Source of the DNA: Parasalinivibrio latis
Lineage (GTDB): Bacteria; Pseudomonadota; Gammaproteobacteria; Enterobacterales; Vibrionaceae
Assembly: GCF_036825535.1 (NCBI RefSeq)
Contig: NZ_CP098813.1
Coordinates: 62,001 to 126,000 of the forward strand
Length of the DNA stretch: 64,000 nt
Direction: 5' to 3'
Position 1 is the first letter of the stretch. Every line of letters begins with the position of its first letter. The notes beneath the pieces are model-generated. The model worked only from the letters and a program-made list of their open reading frames with translations. It was not told where the DNA came from and made no database searches. A program made the translations under genes and the position numbers. Positions 36,821 through 45,941 of the stretch are shown piece by piece.

Positions 36821-38257
36821 TCAGGCCAGTCCAGCACTACGTCTGAGATCCAGAACCCGGTTCACGGCGGTAATATCAGCAAATTTCTGCTTTAAACGGC
36901 TGTAAAAACGCTGCCTGTTGTGCTCAGATTTCAGCAATGCCGTTTCACAAAAAGTCAATTCCCGCTCAAGGTTTCTCACCGGCAACGATGCCCAAACCTC
37001 GCTTAGTGGCACATCCGGCACCCATTCAGACAGTTTGTGTTCGAAAAGGCGGTCGAGTTCATCAGTGTCAGCGCCTGAAAGCCATGCCTCCAGCAGGTCA
37101 TAGTAAATACGCACGGGGCGAATCAGCGCCCATTGAATATGTTCACTGCGCCAGGCGTGATCTTTAAGGAGCTGAATTAATTTACGGGGAACCAGTGGGT
37201 TAAAGGCATAGCCGGGAGACCAATAGGATTCGGTCTTTTTCAGCGCTTTGAACCGGGCTTTCGCCGCTTCCCTGTCTGGATGTATTTGGGAAAACAGGTC
37301 TCCGAGGCTTCCGGGTTGGAAACTCTCACTGGACCGCTCAATCATCATCTTCCAGAAATCGAGCAGCGGATTGATGTAACCCTCAAGTAAATGGTCACCC
37401 ACATTGGGATGGCCCGCCATGATGGTGCAGACCTGTGGTGAAAACGCATAGTAGTCATGGAAAAAACGTTCAAAAAAGGCAAAGCCAACCTCAGTGCTGC
37501 GCACGAAATGATCCCGCACTCCGCGCAGGTACTGAACCTGTTCTGAACTCAGTGATTTGGATGCAACGGTTGCGATAATACAGCAGCCACCGGAACTGCA
37601 CCCGACTGAACCACAATGAATGCCGGGGTCCCGCAATACCGGGGTTTCTCCCTGCCGGTTGGCAATCTGGGTTCGCATATCATTTTCATCAGTAATCGCG
37701 GCGTTTTCTTCCGGTGATGAAGGGTTACAACCGGCGGTCAGGTTCAGCAAGGTGTTGTTAACAATCCGGAAAGCATGGGACAGTTCATGGTACAGCACCA
37801 CCGGATTGGAAATCGGCAAGTCGATAGTTCCGTTGGTGCCGTCCCGGGCGACGCAAATGTTCTGCTGCGTGTCGTAGATCACCAGGCAGTTTTCTGTGGT
37901 GTTAAACGTTGCGCCCGGCAGTCCACTGCTGGCAGGGGGAAGAGCCGTCCCGTTGTTGGCAAATGATGTCCCGTCATCCAGTGTAAAACCAGACAATCCG
38001 GCAATTATGATGGTATCGACATTGGCAGCACCGCCGCCATAATCCGGTGAGAAGTCAGTATTCACCAGCGTATCCAGCCGAACCTGGGGCGCACCATTTT
38101 CGGTCCGGCTGTAAGTTACCTGTTGCAGGCCTCCGGCCGGGTCATCCAACCCGACCCCGTCGTCATTGGCAATAATCACCAGATCCACAAACGCTGCCAG
38201 CGAATCGACGTCGTCCGAACCGATGCCGGAGGCGTCATCAAGGATAAACATCGCCAT
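36821..38257 (-). CDS. Putative HExxH zinc metalloprotease with CFI-box domain
   Basis: A 478-residue protein. HELSH at 157-161 is a zinc-protease motif, and the downstream EENAAITDENDMR (183-195) fits the E..EN..R pattern that follows HExxH in M91/NleD-type effector proteases; E191 is a candidate third ligand. Residues 220-280 (CSSGGCCIIATVASKSL, then VQYLRGVRDHFV and FFERFFHDYYAFSP) match the CFI-box (C-x-I-A-T) domain. About 190 helical residues of unknown fold follow. No signal peptide. The start has GGAGGG upstream and lies 3 nt past the stop of the coiled-coil gene. Protease activity is predicted only. Confidence 0.65.
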   Translation of the reverse strand: MAMFILDDASGIGSDDVDSLAAFVDLVIIANDDGVGLDDPAGGLQQVTYSRTENGAPQVRLDTLVNTDFSPDYGGGAANVDTIIIAGLSGFTLDDGTSFANNGTALPPASSGLPGATFNTTENCLVIYDTQQNICVARDGTNGTIDLPISNPVVLYHELSHAFRIVNNTLLNLTAGCNPSSPEENAAITDENDMRTQIANRQGETPVLRDPGIHCGSVGCSSGGCCIIATVASKSLSSEQVQYLRGVRDHFVRSTEVGFAFFERFFHDYYAFSPQVCTIMAGHPNVGDHLLEGYINPLLDFWKMMIERSSESFQPGSLGDLFSQIHPDREAAKARFKALKKTESYWSPGYAFNPLVPRKLIQLLKDHAWRSEHIQWALIRPVRIYYDLLEAWLSGADTDELDRLFEHKLSEWVPDVPLSEVWASLPVRNLERELTFCETALLKSEHNRQRFYSRLKQKFADITAVNRVLDLRRSAGLA

Positions 38258-38260
38258 AGG

Positions 38261-38857
38261 CTAACCCTCCGGTTTTGGGCGCTGTGGTGTCGGCAATGGC
38301 TGCCACTTAAAATCCAGGGTAATTCGGGGGTCATAATCCGGGCTGTCACAGACCCTCGGACAAGGCTCCGGCCGGTCCGGTTCATCCGGGCAACATTCCT
38401 CAATTTTGATATGAAGGTCTAGGTTACGGTCGTAATCGGCTGCTTCACCGGGATTTACACGTTCGGTAATTCCCTCAACGCGCAATGCTGATTCAAGCGC
38501 AGCATGGCTCAGCTCTACCTGCGTACCGAGTTTGCGCATGATGTTACAAAGTAATTCGTTACCGTTGACTAGCTCACAAATGATGTTGTCATTTTGCTTA
38601 CGGTTGTGATCTAGCAAGTCCAGTGCGGCCAACTGCACGGTCAACAGAGCATGGATGCCTTGGGATACATTGGCAAAGCCCGTTGCCATGGTATGTTCAA
38701 TCTGAAATAGGCGGTTATTGGCCTGCTGAAGCTCTGCGTGAATCTGGGTATTAACAGTATGGATATCCGCCGTATTCTGGGCCGTGTTGTTTGTATGGGT
38801 ATTGATCTGATCAAGTCGGGCATTTATCTGATCAGCCACGTCCTGTATGGAAGGCAT
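38261..38857 (-). CDS. Coiled-coil protein, first gene of the metalloprotease operon
   Basis: A 198-residue protein. ATG at 38855-38857 is chosen because GAGGAG lies 6 nt upstream; a TTG 12 codons earlier includes that site. Residues 1-90 form a long amphipathic helix with heptads (ADQINARLDQINTHTNN, then NTQIHAELQQANNRLFQIEH), followed by helices and a Pro/Cys-rich C-terminus (ECCPDEPDRPEPCPRVCDS). No signal peptide. No family was recognised. Its position three bases before the HExxH gene indicates coupled synthesis and probably a complex. Confidence 0.6.
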   Translation of the reverse strand: MPSIQDVADQINARLDQINTHTNNTAQNTADIHTVNTQIHAELQQANNRLFQIEHTMATGFANVSQGIHALLTVQLAALDLLDHNRKQNDNIICELVNGNELLCNIMRKLGTQVELSHAALESALRVEGITERVNPGEAADYDRNLDLHIKIEECCPDEPDRPEPCPRVCDSPDYDPRITLDFKWQPLPTPQRPKPEG

Positions 38858-39227
38858 GAGAATCTCCTCAGAATCAGAAATCAGGTTGTTCAATACTCCC
38901 CTGCCTTGAACCTATTAACTGTAGGTATGCATGTCCCCTGAGGATGTCTGTCTTTGAAGAATGCCGCCAAATCAAATTACTGACCTAAAAAAAGGAAAGC
39001 GGAAGTCAGCAACCGGGGAAACTAATGGCTTATACCACTGTCACGACTTGAAAACCTGCTGCTTTTTCCACCAAATCTCATTTAAACCCGATTTTTACTT
39101 AGTATTTGTCATTCAAATAGCCATTGTGGAACGTTAAATTGATCTGAGTGACTAGCCTTGAACACCTGCCAACTGGTAGAATCCGACCCAATCTGTCAAC
39201 AATACAAATTGAAGAGAGTGACTCCCC
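38858..39227. other. Divergent intergenic region before yeeN
   Basis: This 370-bp gap must hold the promoters of the metalloprotease operon (minus) and yeeN (plus). No clear operator, repeat or RNA gene was seen. Confidence 0.3.
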
Positions 39228-39953
39228 ATGGGACGCAGTTTCGAAGTTCGTAAAGCTTCAATGGCGAAAACACAAGGCGCCAAAATCAAGGTTTATTCCA
39301 AATACGGTAAAGAAATCTACGTTGTTGCAAAAAACGGTGGTACTGACCCAGATACCAACCTGTCTCTGCGCCGTCTGATTGAAAAAGCCAAGAAAGACCA
39401 AGTGCCTAGCCACGTAATTGATAAAGCCATCGACAAAGCCAACGGCGGTGGCGGCGAAAACTATGAAGTAGCACGTTACGAAGGTTTCGGTCCTGGTGGT
39501 TGCTCAGTAATTGTTGACTGTCTGACAGACAACAACAACCGTACTTTCATGGACGTACGTCAGTGCTTCGTGAAAAACAACGCTAAGATCGGTGGCCCTG
39601 GCGCGGTATCTCACATGTTCGACCACCAGGCTGTATTCCAGTTCAAAGGCGAAGATGAAGAAGCGGTACTGGAAAACCTGATGATGGCTGACTGTGACGT
39701 TGCAGACATCGAGCTCGAAGACGGTATCATCACTGTATTCGCCCCTCACACTGAATTCTTCAAAGTGAAGAATGCGCTGGCAGAAAGCATGCCTGAAGTC
39801 ACTCTGGACGTTGAAGAAATCACTTTCGTTCCTCAAACCAACACTGAGCTTACTGGCGACGACGTGGCTTCTTTCGAGAAGTTCCTGGACGCCCTGAACG
39901 ATTGCGACGACGTACAAAACGTATACCACAACGCAGAACTGCCAGAAGAGTAA
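39228..39953 (+). CDS. yeeN: YebC/PmpR-family protein, YeeN type
   Basis: A 241-residue protein in the TACO1/YebC fold. VPSHVIDKAIDKANGGGGENYEVARYEGFGPGG and the ending DDVQNVYHN are shared with E. coli YeeN; the first 30 residues differ from true YebC (no MAGHSKWANI start), so this is the YeeN branch. YebC-family proteins have been described as transcription regulators and more recently as ribosome-linked factors for difficult peptide sequences. Acidic overall. GAAGAGAG lies upstream of the ATG. Confidence 0.88.
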   Translation: MGRSFEVRKASMAKTQGAKIKVYSKYGKEIYVVAKNGGTDPDTNLSLRRLIEKAKKDQVPSHVIDKAIDKANGGGGENYEVARYEGFGPGGCSVIVDCLTDNNNRTFMDVRQCFVKNNAKIGGPGAVSHMFDHQAVFQFKGEDEEAVLENLMMADCDVADIELEDGIITVFAPHTEFFKVKNALAESMPEVTLDVEEITFVPQTNTELTGDDVASFEKFLDALNDCDDVQNVYHNAELPEE

Positions 39954-39977
39954 TCCCCTCTCGGTATTTCACGTGAT

Positions 39978-40008
39978 AAAAACGGGCCATTCGGCCCGTT
40001 TTTTCTTT
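39978..40008 (+). terminator. Terminator of yeeN
   Basis: AAAAACGGGCC (39978-39988) pairs with GGCCCGTTTTT (39993-40003), loop ATTC, followed by more T. It is a strong intrinsic terminator. Confidence 0.88.
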
Positions 40009-40080
40009 TATTCCATATCTATATGTATTGATTTTCGCACAATACATTGATCGGTGGCATAATAAACATCATTTTGTAAT

Positions 40081-40590
40081 ATGTATGATTGTTTTATGCG
40101 TGACACTCACATCAGTATTAAAGACTCTCTGGGATCCGGACTCATCAACGGTATAATCAATAGCGTTATCGCCTACTATCTTTTCAAAAGCGAGCCAGCG
40201 ATACCTATCTCACTTGATATAATTTCGTCTAATACCACTACTGTTTGGGGCCAGGCAGTCTCCATGACTTTTGGGTTGGGCATCATTCTGACGCTTATCA
40301 CCTCGAAGCTTTTTATCCGTCAGCTGAAGAATCAATACCCTCAGTGTGAAAGTCAGTTAGCGCATTCACTATTCCCACAATTGCTGTCTATTTCCTTGGG
40401 AAATGCGACCACTCTGTTTGGCTGGTTTATTGTCCTGGCTGTACTGTGGACCAAGTTCTTCGGAATCGTAATGGTATCGCCGATGGTTGCATCTGTACTT
40501 GTTGGCATTTTCGCATTTGTTATCACTCTGGCAGTCGAAATTCGAACTAAAAACAGCATTATTTACCGAAAAATCAGCATTCTTGAGTAA
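40081..40590 (+). CDS. Four-TM membrane protein, first gene of an efflux operon
   Basis: A 169-residue hydrophobic protein with about four TM helices (roughly 18-37, 58-80, 103-125, 132-153). It was not recognised as a known family. It precedes the HlyD adaptor gene by 40 bp and is read in the same direction, so it may belong to the transport unit. ATG 40096 is an alternative start; neither has a clear ribosome site. Confidence 0.6.
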   Translation: MYDCFMRDTHISIKDSLGSGLINGIINSVIAYYLFKSEPAIPISLDIISSNTTTVWGQAVSMTFGLGIILTLITSKLFIRQLKNQYPQCESQLAHSLFPQLLSISLGNATTLFGWFIVLAVLWTKFFGIVMVSPMVASVLVGIFAFVITLAVEIRTKNSIIYRKISILE

Positions 40591-40630
40591 CCCGGCTTTC
40601 CACTCGTTTTTAATTCAGGAGAAAAACAAC

Positions 40631-41764
40631 ATGAGCGATCTACAAGACGTTCCTAAAAACGCAACTCCGGAGAATTCACCGAAAGATAATGAACGAGTTG
40701 ACAGTACTCGACGTGCCAAAAAGCTGACCTATTACATCTTTTTTGCCGTTCTGTGTATCTGGCTTTACAGCCTCTGGGCAGACCGTGTTACACCAATGAC
40801 AGATCATGGCAGGGTGAATGGTCAGGTAATTCGAATCAGTCCTCAGGTTTCCGGTCCAATTGCCCAGGTACTTGTCAACGATAACGAAGCTGTGCATCAG
40901 GGACAGCCTTTAGTCACCATTGATAAGCACCCATTTGAACTCGAGGTAAAAGCTGCAAGGCTCGCTTTGGAGCAAAGCACCCAGACATTCCATTCTGATT
41001 CCGCGGCCATTGATGCAGCCAAGGCGAACGAGGTAGCAGCCCGCGTTAAAGTCGCGAATGCGCACCAACACGTGGAACGTAACCGGACACTGGCTCAAAG
41101 AGGTGTTATCAGTAAAGCTAGCCTTGATGACAGTATGGCTTCTCTGGAAACGGCACAGGCTAACCTTGCACAGGCTACCGCTGCGTTACAGAAAGCAGAG
41201 CAGGCACTTGGTCCCCAGGGGGAAAACAATCCTCAGATACAATCGTCTCTGAACAAACTCGAACAAGCCTTACTCAATCTTTCCTACACAGATATTAAAG
41301 CGCCTGCCGACGGTGTAGTAACAAACATGAATCTTGCTGCAGGGAATTATGCTGGTAATGGCCAACCGTTACTCACTTATATCAACAACCATCATCTGTG
41401 GATGACCGCGATGGTGACCGAGAATTCCCTGGTCTATTTGAATAAAAACACCAAGGTGAAAATCGTTTTTGATTCTTATCCGGGCGTGATTTTCCACGGA
41501 CAAGTGACTTCAATCGGATGGGGCAGCAGCGGTAATGGAAGCCTACAAGTGGACAACTCAAATGGATTGCTTGATTCCCCGAATGGCAGCCCGAAATCAC
41601 AGCGTTTCCCAGTGAATATCAAGTTTGTTGACCTGCCTTCGGACATTTCACTTCGATACAACGGCCGTGCAGTCGTAAGCTTCTATCCTGGACAGTCATA
41701 TATTGGTGAGAGGTTGCTCGACATTTGGACCTGGGTGTGGAGTTACATGAGCTATGTTTCATAA
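40631..41764 (+). CDS. HlyD/EmrA-type membrane fusion protein
   Basis: A 377-residue adaptor. ATG 40631 with AGGAG (40617-40621) upstream is chosen over a longer frame beginning in the previous gene. One TM helix at about 33-52 anchors it, followed by a lipoyl half-motif (GQVIRISPQVSGPIAQVLVNDNEAVHQGQPLVTID), an alpha-hairpin, and a second half-motif (IKAPADGVVTNMNLAAGNYA). It overlaps the next gene by 11 bp. With the DUF2955 protein it should form an aromatic-compound or drug exporter resembling AaeAB. Confidence 0.88.
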   Translation: MSDLQDVPKNATPENSPKDNERVDSTRRAKKLTYYIFFAVLCIWLYSLWADRVTPMTDHGRVNGQVIRISPQVSGPIAQVLVNDNEAVHQGQPLVTIDKHPFELEVKAARLALEQSTQTFHSDSAAIDAAKANEVAARVKVANAHQHVERNRTLAQRGVISKASLDDSMASLETAQANLAQATAALQKAEQALGPQGENNPQIQSSLNKLEQALLNLSYTDIKAPADGVVTNMNLAAGNYAGNGQPLLTYINNHHLWMTAMVTENSLVYLNKNTKVKIVFDSYPGVIFHGQVTSIGWGSSGNGSLQVDNSNGLLDSPNGSPKSQRFPVNIKFVDLPSDISLRYNGRAVVSFYPGQSYIGERLLDIWTWVWSYMSYVS

Positions 41765-42749
41765 TCCCGAAAATGCACTGATTCGGGTCGCAGTTTTCCC
41801 GATTCTGCTTTTGTTTTGGCAGTTCGAATTTGGTACTGACCTGCCACTACTGGCACCTGCAATGTGTGCGGTTTTCCTGACGACCACAAACAATCCTCCC
41901 CCGTTAATCATGGTTTTCCTCATGGGAGGAGTGTTGTACGCAACGTCCTGGATTCAAGGAGCCTTAAGCACCATTCTCTATGGATACCCGGTCGTATACT
42001 ACTTAGCTTTATTAGGCGTGTTCTATTGGTGCATGGTACGTACCCGCGAAAACGCCCAGGATTTACTGGCTATTTTACTTATTGTGTCCACATCGATGAT
42101 TGCCGTTTTCTCTAAACAGAAAGGCATTGATGTCAGCAACCTTCCGCTAGCCCTGCTAAAGAATATTTTCATTGCAGGGTTTACTGGGTATTTAGCCTAC
42201 TTCATGTTTCCGGGTGGTACGCCTTTAGCGCCTCCACCTGATGCGACGGAAACCGGTACGTATCATTACGGAGCATGGCGAATCCTGGTAAAAGCACTAG
42301 CTATTCTGGTGACGCTGGTGATTACGATCCGGCTTAATCTGGAGCAAAGCACCATCATCACGATAGTGGTTGCCTTAATCATCAAAGATCCGGATCCCAA
42401 AGCCGGGCTAGTCTACGGATTGCGGCGCTTACTTACCACATACGCAAGTCTTATATACGCCATTCCATTAATGTTGCTGACTGCATTGCAAGCCAACATT
42501 ATCGGCACGTTAGGGATGACAATTGTCTGCTCGTTGCTTATGGGTATCGCTGCTGTAAGGAAAGGAGCAAGCTTTAACGCGATACAGCTTATGTATTCGA
42601 GTTTTGTTGTGTTGATTTATTACGGCATCACGTCAACGGGCATAAGCGGTCTGTCTTCAGATTTCACTCGGTTCATGTCCATACTCGCGGCAGTTGTACT
42701 CGGGTTTATGGTATTGATACTGGTTCACCCTTTACCACGAAAATCGTAA
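41754..42749 (+). CDS. DUF2955 membrane protein (FUSC-like exporter)
   Basis: A 331-residue protein with about ten TM helices in two blocks, separated by a short soluble loop (PGGTPLAPPPDATETG). It starts NALIRVAVFPILLLFWQFEFG, typical of DUF2955 proteins that are usually encoded beside a HlyD adaptor. It is likely the inner-membrane pump for the adaptor encoded just upstream, with an 11-bp overlap. Substrate unknown. Confidence 0.8.
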   Translation: MFHNPENALIRVAVFPILLLFWQFEFGTDLPLLAPAMCAVFLTTTNNPPPLIMVFLMGGVLYATSWIQGALSTILYGYPVVYYLALLGVFYWCMVRTRENAQDLLAILLIVSTSMIAVFSKQKGIDVSNLPLALLKNIFIAGFTGYLAYFMFPGGTPLAPPPDATETGTYHYGAWRILVKALAILVTLVITIRLNLEQSTIITIVVALIIKDPDPKAGLVYGLRRLLTTYASLIYAIPLMLLTALQANIIGTLGMTIVCSLLMGIAAVRKGASFNAIQLMYSSFVVLIYYGITSTGISGLSSDFTRFMSILAAVVLGFMVLILVHPLPRKS

Positions 42750-42759
42750 TGTATGTCAT

Positions 42760-42778
42760 GGGAGTGCACCGCACTCCC
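42760..42778 (+). terminator. Hairpin after the DUF2955 gene
   Basis: GGGAGTGC (42760-42767) pairs with GCACTCCC (42771-42778) across a 3-nt loop. The T-content behind it is low, so it is a weak terminator at best. Confidence 0.5.
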
Positions 42779-42884
42779 TCATTTCGCATATAACCCTTAA
42801 CGCTTTTATAGAGGGAAACCGTATTTTTCCGTTATTAACAACGGGCAGATAATACAAGGGTGTTGGTCAAGGCAGGATGCCCCA

Positions 42885-43070
42885 ATGAAAATCTGGATAT
42901 TTGTAGTTCTTGCACTTCTGGGATTTTCCCTCACCCAAGACGGCCTTATCAGCGCCATCGCCGATCTGACCGCCTTTGCTATCGTCGCCATTGTTGCCTG
43001 GCTGAAGATTTCTGAGCCAACCAAAATTCAAAGGAAAAAATACATCCGCAGGAGGAAGTTGCCAGGCTAA
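42885..43070 (+). CDS. Small two-TM membrane protein
   Basis: A 61-residue protein with two short hydrophobic segments (3-20 and 22-42) and a very basic end (KIQRKKYIRRRKLPG), which follows the positive-inside rule for a small inner-membrane protein. It has AGG-containing sequence upstream and overlaps the stop of the convergent YeiH-family gene by 4 bp. Not recognised; possibly a chance frame. Confidence 0.45.
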   Translation: MKIWIFVVLALLGFSLTQDGLISAIADLTAFAIVAIVAWLKISEPTKIQRKKYIRRRKLPG

Positions 43071-44005
43071 GCCATCTCAATATACGCCAAGGACCCGCCA
43101 CCAATAGCCAGCCATAGCATCATACCCAACAGCAAAGGCCTTGGACCCGCATTTTTCAGTTTACTCAAGGTAATGCTGCAACCAATTAGGAAAAGGCATA
43201 CCACCAGCATACGCTTTGAAAGCATAAATAGGGTGTTATAGACAGGTTGGAATTGAGGCAGGAAATGGGCAACAGCAATCGCCACACAATAGAAAATGAT
43301 GAACGAAGGCACAGAAACCGCCTTTGAGTTACCTTTGAACATCAGCGCGCTGATGAAAGCCACCGGAATAATCCACAAAGCACGGGCCAGTTTCAGTGTC
43401 GTGGCCGTTTTCAGCGCCTCATCACCATAAGCACCGGCAGCTCCCACTACCGAAGAGGTATCATGGATCGCAATGGCAGCCCAGGTACCAAACGCATGCT
43501 GGCTCATGTCCAACATATGCCCAATCACAGGAAATATAAACAGCGCCACGGAATTCAGGACAAACACAGTCGCAAGTGCCAGAGAGATTTGTTCATCCTT
43601 CGCATTTATAGCCGGGGCAACCGCAGCAATGGCGCTTCCGCCACAAATCGCTGTGCCGGATGCAATCAAATGCCCGGTCTTCTTTTCTATACCCAGAATC
43701 CGGGTTAAAACCGTACCAAGGATCAGTGTGGCGAATATCGAAACGACAATGAGCCCAAGACCTTCCTTGCTTGCCTCAATGGCTTCGTTTAAATGAATTC
43801 CAAACCCAAGGCCGACTATCGACCATGCCAGCAGCTTTTTGGTCATTGCAGCCGGGTTGAACCCTTTAGGGAGCAATTTGGCAGTTGCCAGTACAAAACC
43901 AAGAACCAACGCGACTGGTGAACTAACCAGCGGGGAAAAACAAAGCACAGCAACCAGGATGGTCAGCCAATGCTGTGGAGTCAAAGTACGGAAGAAGGAC
44001 GGCAT
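43067..44005 (-). CDS. YeiH/UPF0324-family putative sulfate or anion exporter
   Basis: A 312-residue protein with about ten TM helices. Motifs GLGFGIHLNEA, ASGTAICGGSAIAAVAPAINA and AIHDTSSVVGAAGAYG are hallmarks of the UPF0324 family (E. coli YeiH). The frame is open to ATG 44065, but the M21 at 44003-44005 gives the usual start (MPSFFRTLTPQHW), and a TATAAT box lies between the two on the minus strand, so the shorter start is preferred. Some relatives are linked to sulfite or taurine degradation; none of those genes is nearby. Confidence 0.8.
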   Translation of the reverse strand: MPSFFRTLTPQHWLTILVAVLCFSPLVSSPVALVLGFVLATAKLLPKGFNPAAMTKKLLAWSIVGLGFGIHLNEAIEASKEGLGLIVVSIFATLILGTVLTRILGIEKKTGHLIASGTAICGGSAIAAVAPAINAKDEQISLALATVFVLNSVALFIFPVIGHMLDMSQHAFGTWAAIAIHDTSSVVGAAGAYGDEALKTATTLKLARALWIIPVAFISALMFKGNSKAVSVPSFIIFYCVAIAVAHFLPQFQPVYNTLFMLSKRMLVVCLFLIGCSITLSKLKNAGPRPLLLGMMLWLAIGGGSLAYIEMA

Positions 44006-44236
44006 ATAAAAAATCGGGTAAAAAAGTGAGCGTGCATTATACGAGGAATTGTTCTGGCTTAACATAAATTGTATGACTTATAACATGCGTTGAATTGTCA
44101 TCTGTGGCAATAATCGCCAACCGATCGTCTAAAATGGCGATTTCTGCTCATTTTCCCCGCCGACTTGTTGGGAAAAACCGGTAAAAGCTATATGCTCTAA
44201 TTAAATTATGACTAACGTGACCCATTTTTTACCCGG

Positions 44237-45475
44237 ATGCATCTTACTGATTTAATACGCCGTCCAGAATTCCGTTGTATCTTGCCGGTAATTTCAGTGG
44301 CTGCTTTGTTCTTGTTTTTGGACGAAGCGGCACAAAAAGCATCGGAATTACCGGTTATCATTGAGACCGCGCCTTACTACCTGTTTGCAATGGCTGCCCT
44401 GCTTAGCCAGTTGTTTAACCAGAACAGGACGGGCATGATGGCGGTCCTGATGATTGTCGCCTATACCGTGATCCAGGAGCGCCTGCAGACTCCACTTTCC
44501 GTTGGAACTACGCGCCTCGAGTACGTGCTCCTTGGTTTATTGCTTCCCCTGAATATCCTTTACACCCTTGTTTATCCAGATAAGCGTTTTGTTTCCCGAT
44601 CCGGAGCTCTGTTTTTCGCTCTGGTTGCCGGGCAACTGTTTTGGTCCTACCTGCTAATAGAGGAGTTTCCGCAAGGCTCACTCACATGGCTGTGGGAAAG
44701 CTATCTGGATACCGTACCGCAAATCAGCCCACTGCCCTTTTTGCTGGTTTTGCTGGGTGTTGCCGCAACTTGTATCGCAGCCTTGTTCCAACTGAGCAGG
44801 AATGGTAGTTCAGATCAGTCGGCATTGGTATGTCTTCTTGCATGCACGTTTACCCTGACCTTCTTCGACCGTGCGCACGTTTCCTCACTCACTTTCCTTT
44901 TGGCCGGTGTACTGCTGTGCATTAACATGATTTCGTTCAGTCATGAGCTGGCATTTATCGATGGGCTGACTGGCATACCCGGTCGCAGGGCGTTGGAAAA
45001 TGAAATGCGGCATCTTGGCCGCCGCTACTCCCTCGCCATGATGGATATCGACCATTTCAAAAAGTTCAACGATACCTACGGCCACAAAATGGGGGATGAT
45101 GTACTTCGCCTGGTCGCAGCTGTTATGCAACGCTGTGAAGGCGGAGCCAAGGTCTACCGTTATGGCGGTGAGGAGTTCACCATACTGTTCAAGGGAAAAT
45201 CAGCCATCCAGTGTGAAAGCCACCTTAATGAGCTGCGTGAAGACATTGCCGGATACGAGTTGGCTATCCGAAACCACGATGAACGGTCAAAAGAAGGCAA
45301 AGCCGGGGCGGATAAGCGGGGGACAGGTGACAAGTCCAATACCGTCAAAGTAACCATAAGTATCGGCCTGGCTGACCAGACCCATGGTAACTCACCGCAA
45401 GATGTTATGAAGCAAGCCGACCAAGCCCTCTATAAAGCCAAGGAGAATGGCCGGAACAGACTTGAACTTGCATGA
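44237..45475 (+). CDS. Membrane diguanylate cyclase (GGDEF)
   Basis: A 412-residue protein. The first 240 residues hold about six or seven TM helices of a membrane sensor; GGDEF follows at about 245-410. The active site is intact (YRYGGEEFTILFKG; MMDIDHFKKFNDTYGHKMGDD). An insertion rich in Lys/Gly (RSKEGKAGADKRGTGDK) lies late in the domain, before TISIGLAD. The N-terminal sensor type was not identified. It should make cyclic-di-GMP in response to a membrane or external signal. Confidence 0.88.
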   Translation: MHLTDLIRRPEFRCILPVISVAALFLFLDEAAQKASELPVIIETAPYYLFAMAALLSQLFNQNRTGMMAVLMIVAYTVIQERLQTPLSVGTTRLEYVLLGLLLPLNILYTLVYPDKRFVSRSGALFFALVAGQLFWSYLLIEEFPQGSLTWLWESYLDTVPQISPLPFLLVLLGVAATCIAALFQLSRNGSSDQSALVCLLACTFTLTFFDRAHVSSLTFLLAGVLLCINMISFSHELAFIDGLTGIPGRRALENEMRHLGRRYSLAMMDIDHFKKFNDTYGHKMGDDVLRLVAAVMQRCEGGAKVYRYGGEEFTILFKGKSAIQCESHLNELREDIAGYELAIRNHDERSKEGKAGADKRGTGDKSNTVKVTISIGLADQTHGNSPQDVMKQADQALYKAKENGRNRLELA

Positions 45476-45498
45476 CACTCTGATCTTAAAAACGTAAG

Positions 45499-45520
45499 CA
45501 GGGCGCCATTGAGCGCCCTG
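45499..45520. terminator. Hairpin between convergent genes
   Basis: CAGGGCGC (45499-45506) pairs with GCGCCCTG (45513-45520). It lies between the diguanylate cyclase and TIGR02647 genes; T-runs are weak on the plus side. Confidence 0.55.
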
Positions 45521-45540
45521 TATTGTATCTGATTTACCGC

Positions 45541-45786
45541 TTATTCACTTCGACCGGAAATAATGGACAGCGCCTCTTTGGCACGCTCCAGAGCCTCCAT
45601 ACCGACAGGAGTCAGATAACCACCGTCAGTCGCTGTAATCAGGCCTTTATCAAACAAACGCTTGGTTGCAGAAATCATGTCTGGATGTGCATCGCTGTGT
45701 ACTTTGATACCAGACATCATTTCAGATGAACGGGTAAATTTGACCAGCATATTCATTTCATCAACCAGATCCGGTGTAAATGGCAT
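45541..45786 (-). CDS. TIGR02647 family small protein
   Basis: An 81-residue protein. ATG at 45784-45786 is chosen since GGAGGT lies 4-5 nt upstream. MPFTPDLVDEMNML, GIKVHSDAHPDMISATKRLFDKGLIT and GGYLTPVGMEALE match the pattern of TIGR02647, a family found across gammaproteobacteria whose function is not known. The fold looks like a small winged helix. Monocistronic. Confidence 0.82.
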   Translation of the reverse strand: MPFTPDLVDEMNMLVKFTRSSEMMSGIKVHSDAHPDMISATKRLFDKGLITATDGGYLTPVGMEALERAKEALSIISGRSE

Positions 45787-45941
45787 TGTTACCTCCAAGG
45801 GGTGATAAGCCTGTATTCAATATACCTGCACTATATGTCGGGTTTGTCTCTAAACCTTGAACCGGGATCAAATCCTGTCCTGACTGCTGATTCACTGTCC
45901 AATGAATTCATCAATTTGTGATATCTGGCACGTAAACTTGG

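Noticed and set aside
39504..39929. A 141-codon frame antisense to yeeN
   Set aside because: It is the shadow of the strongly biased yeeN gene and has no motif.
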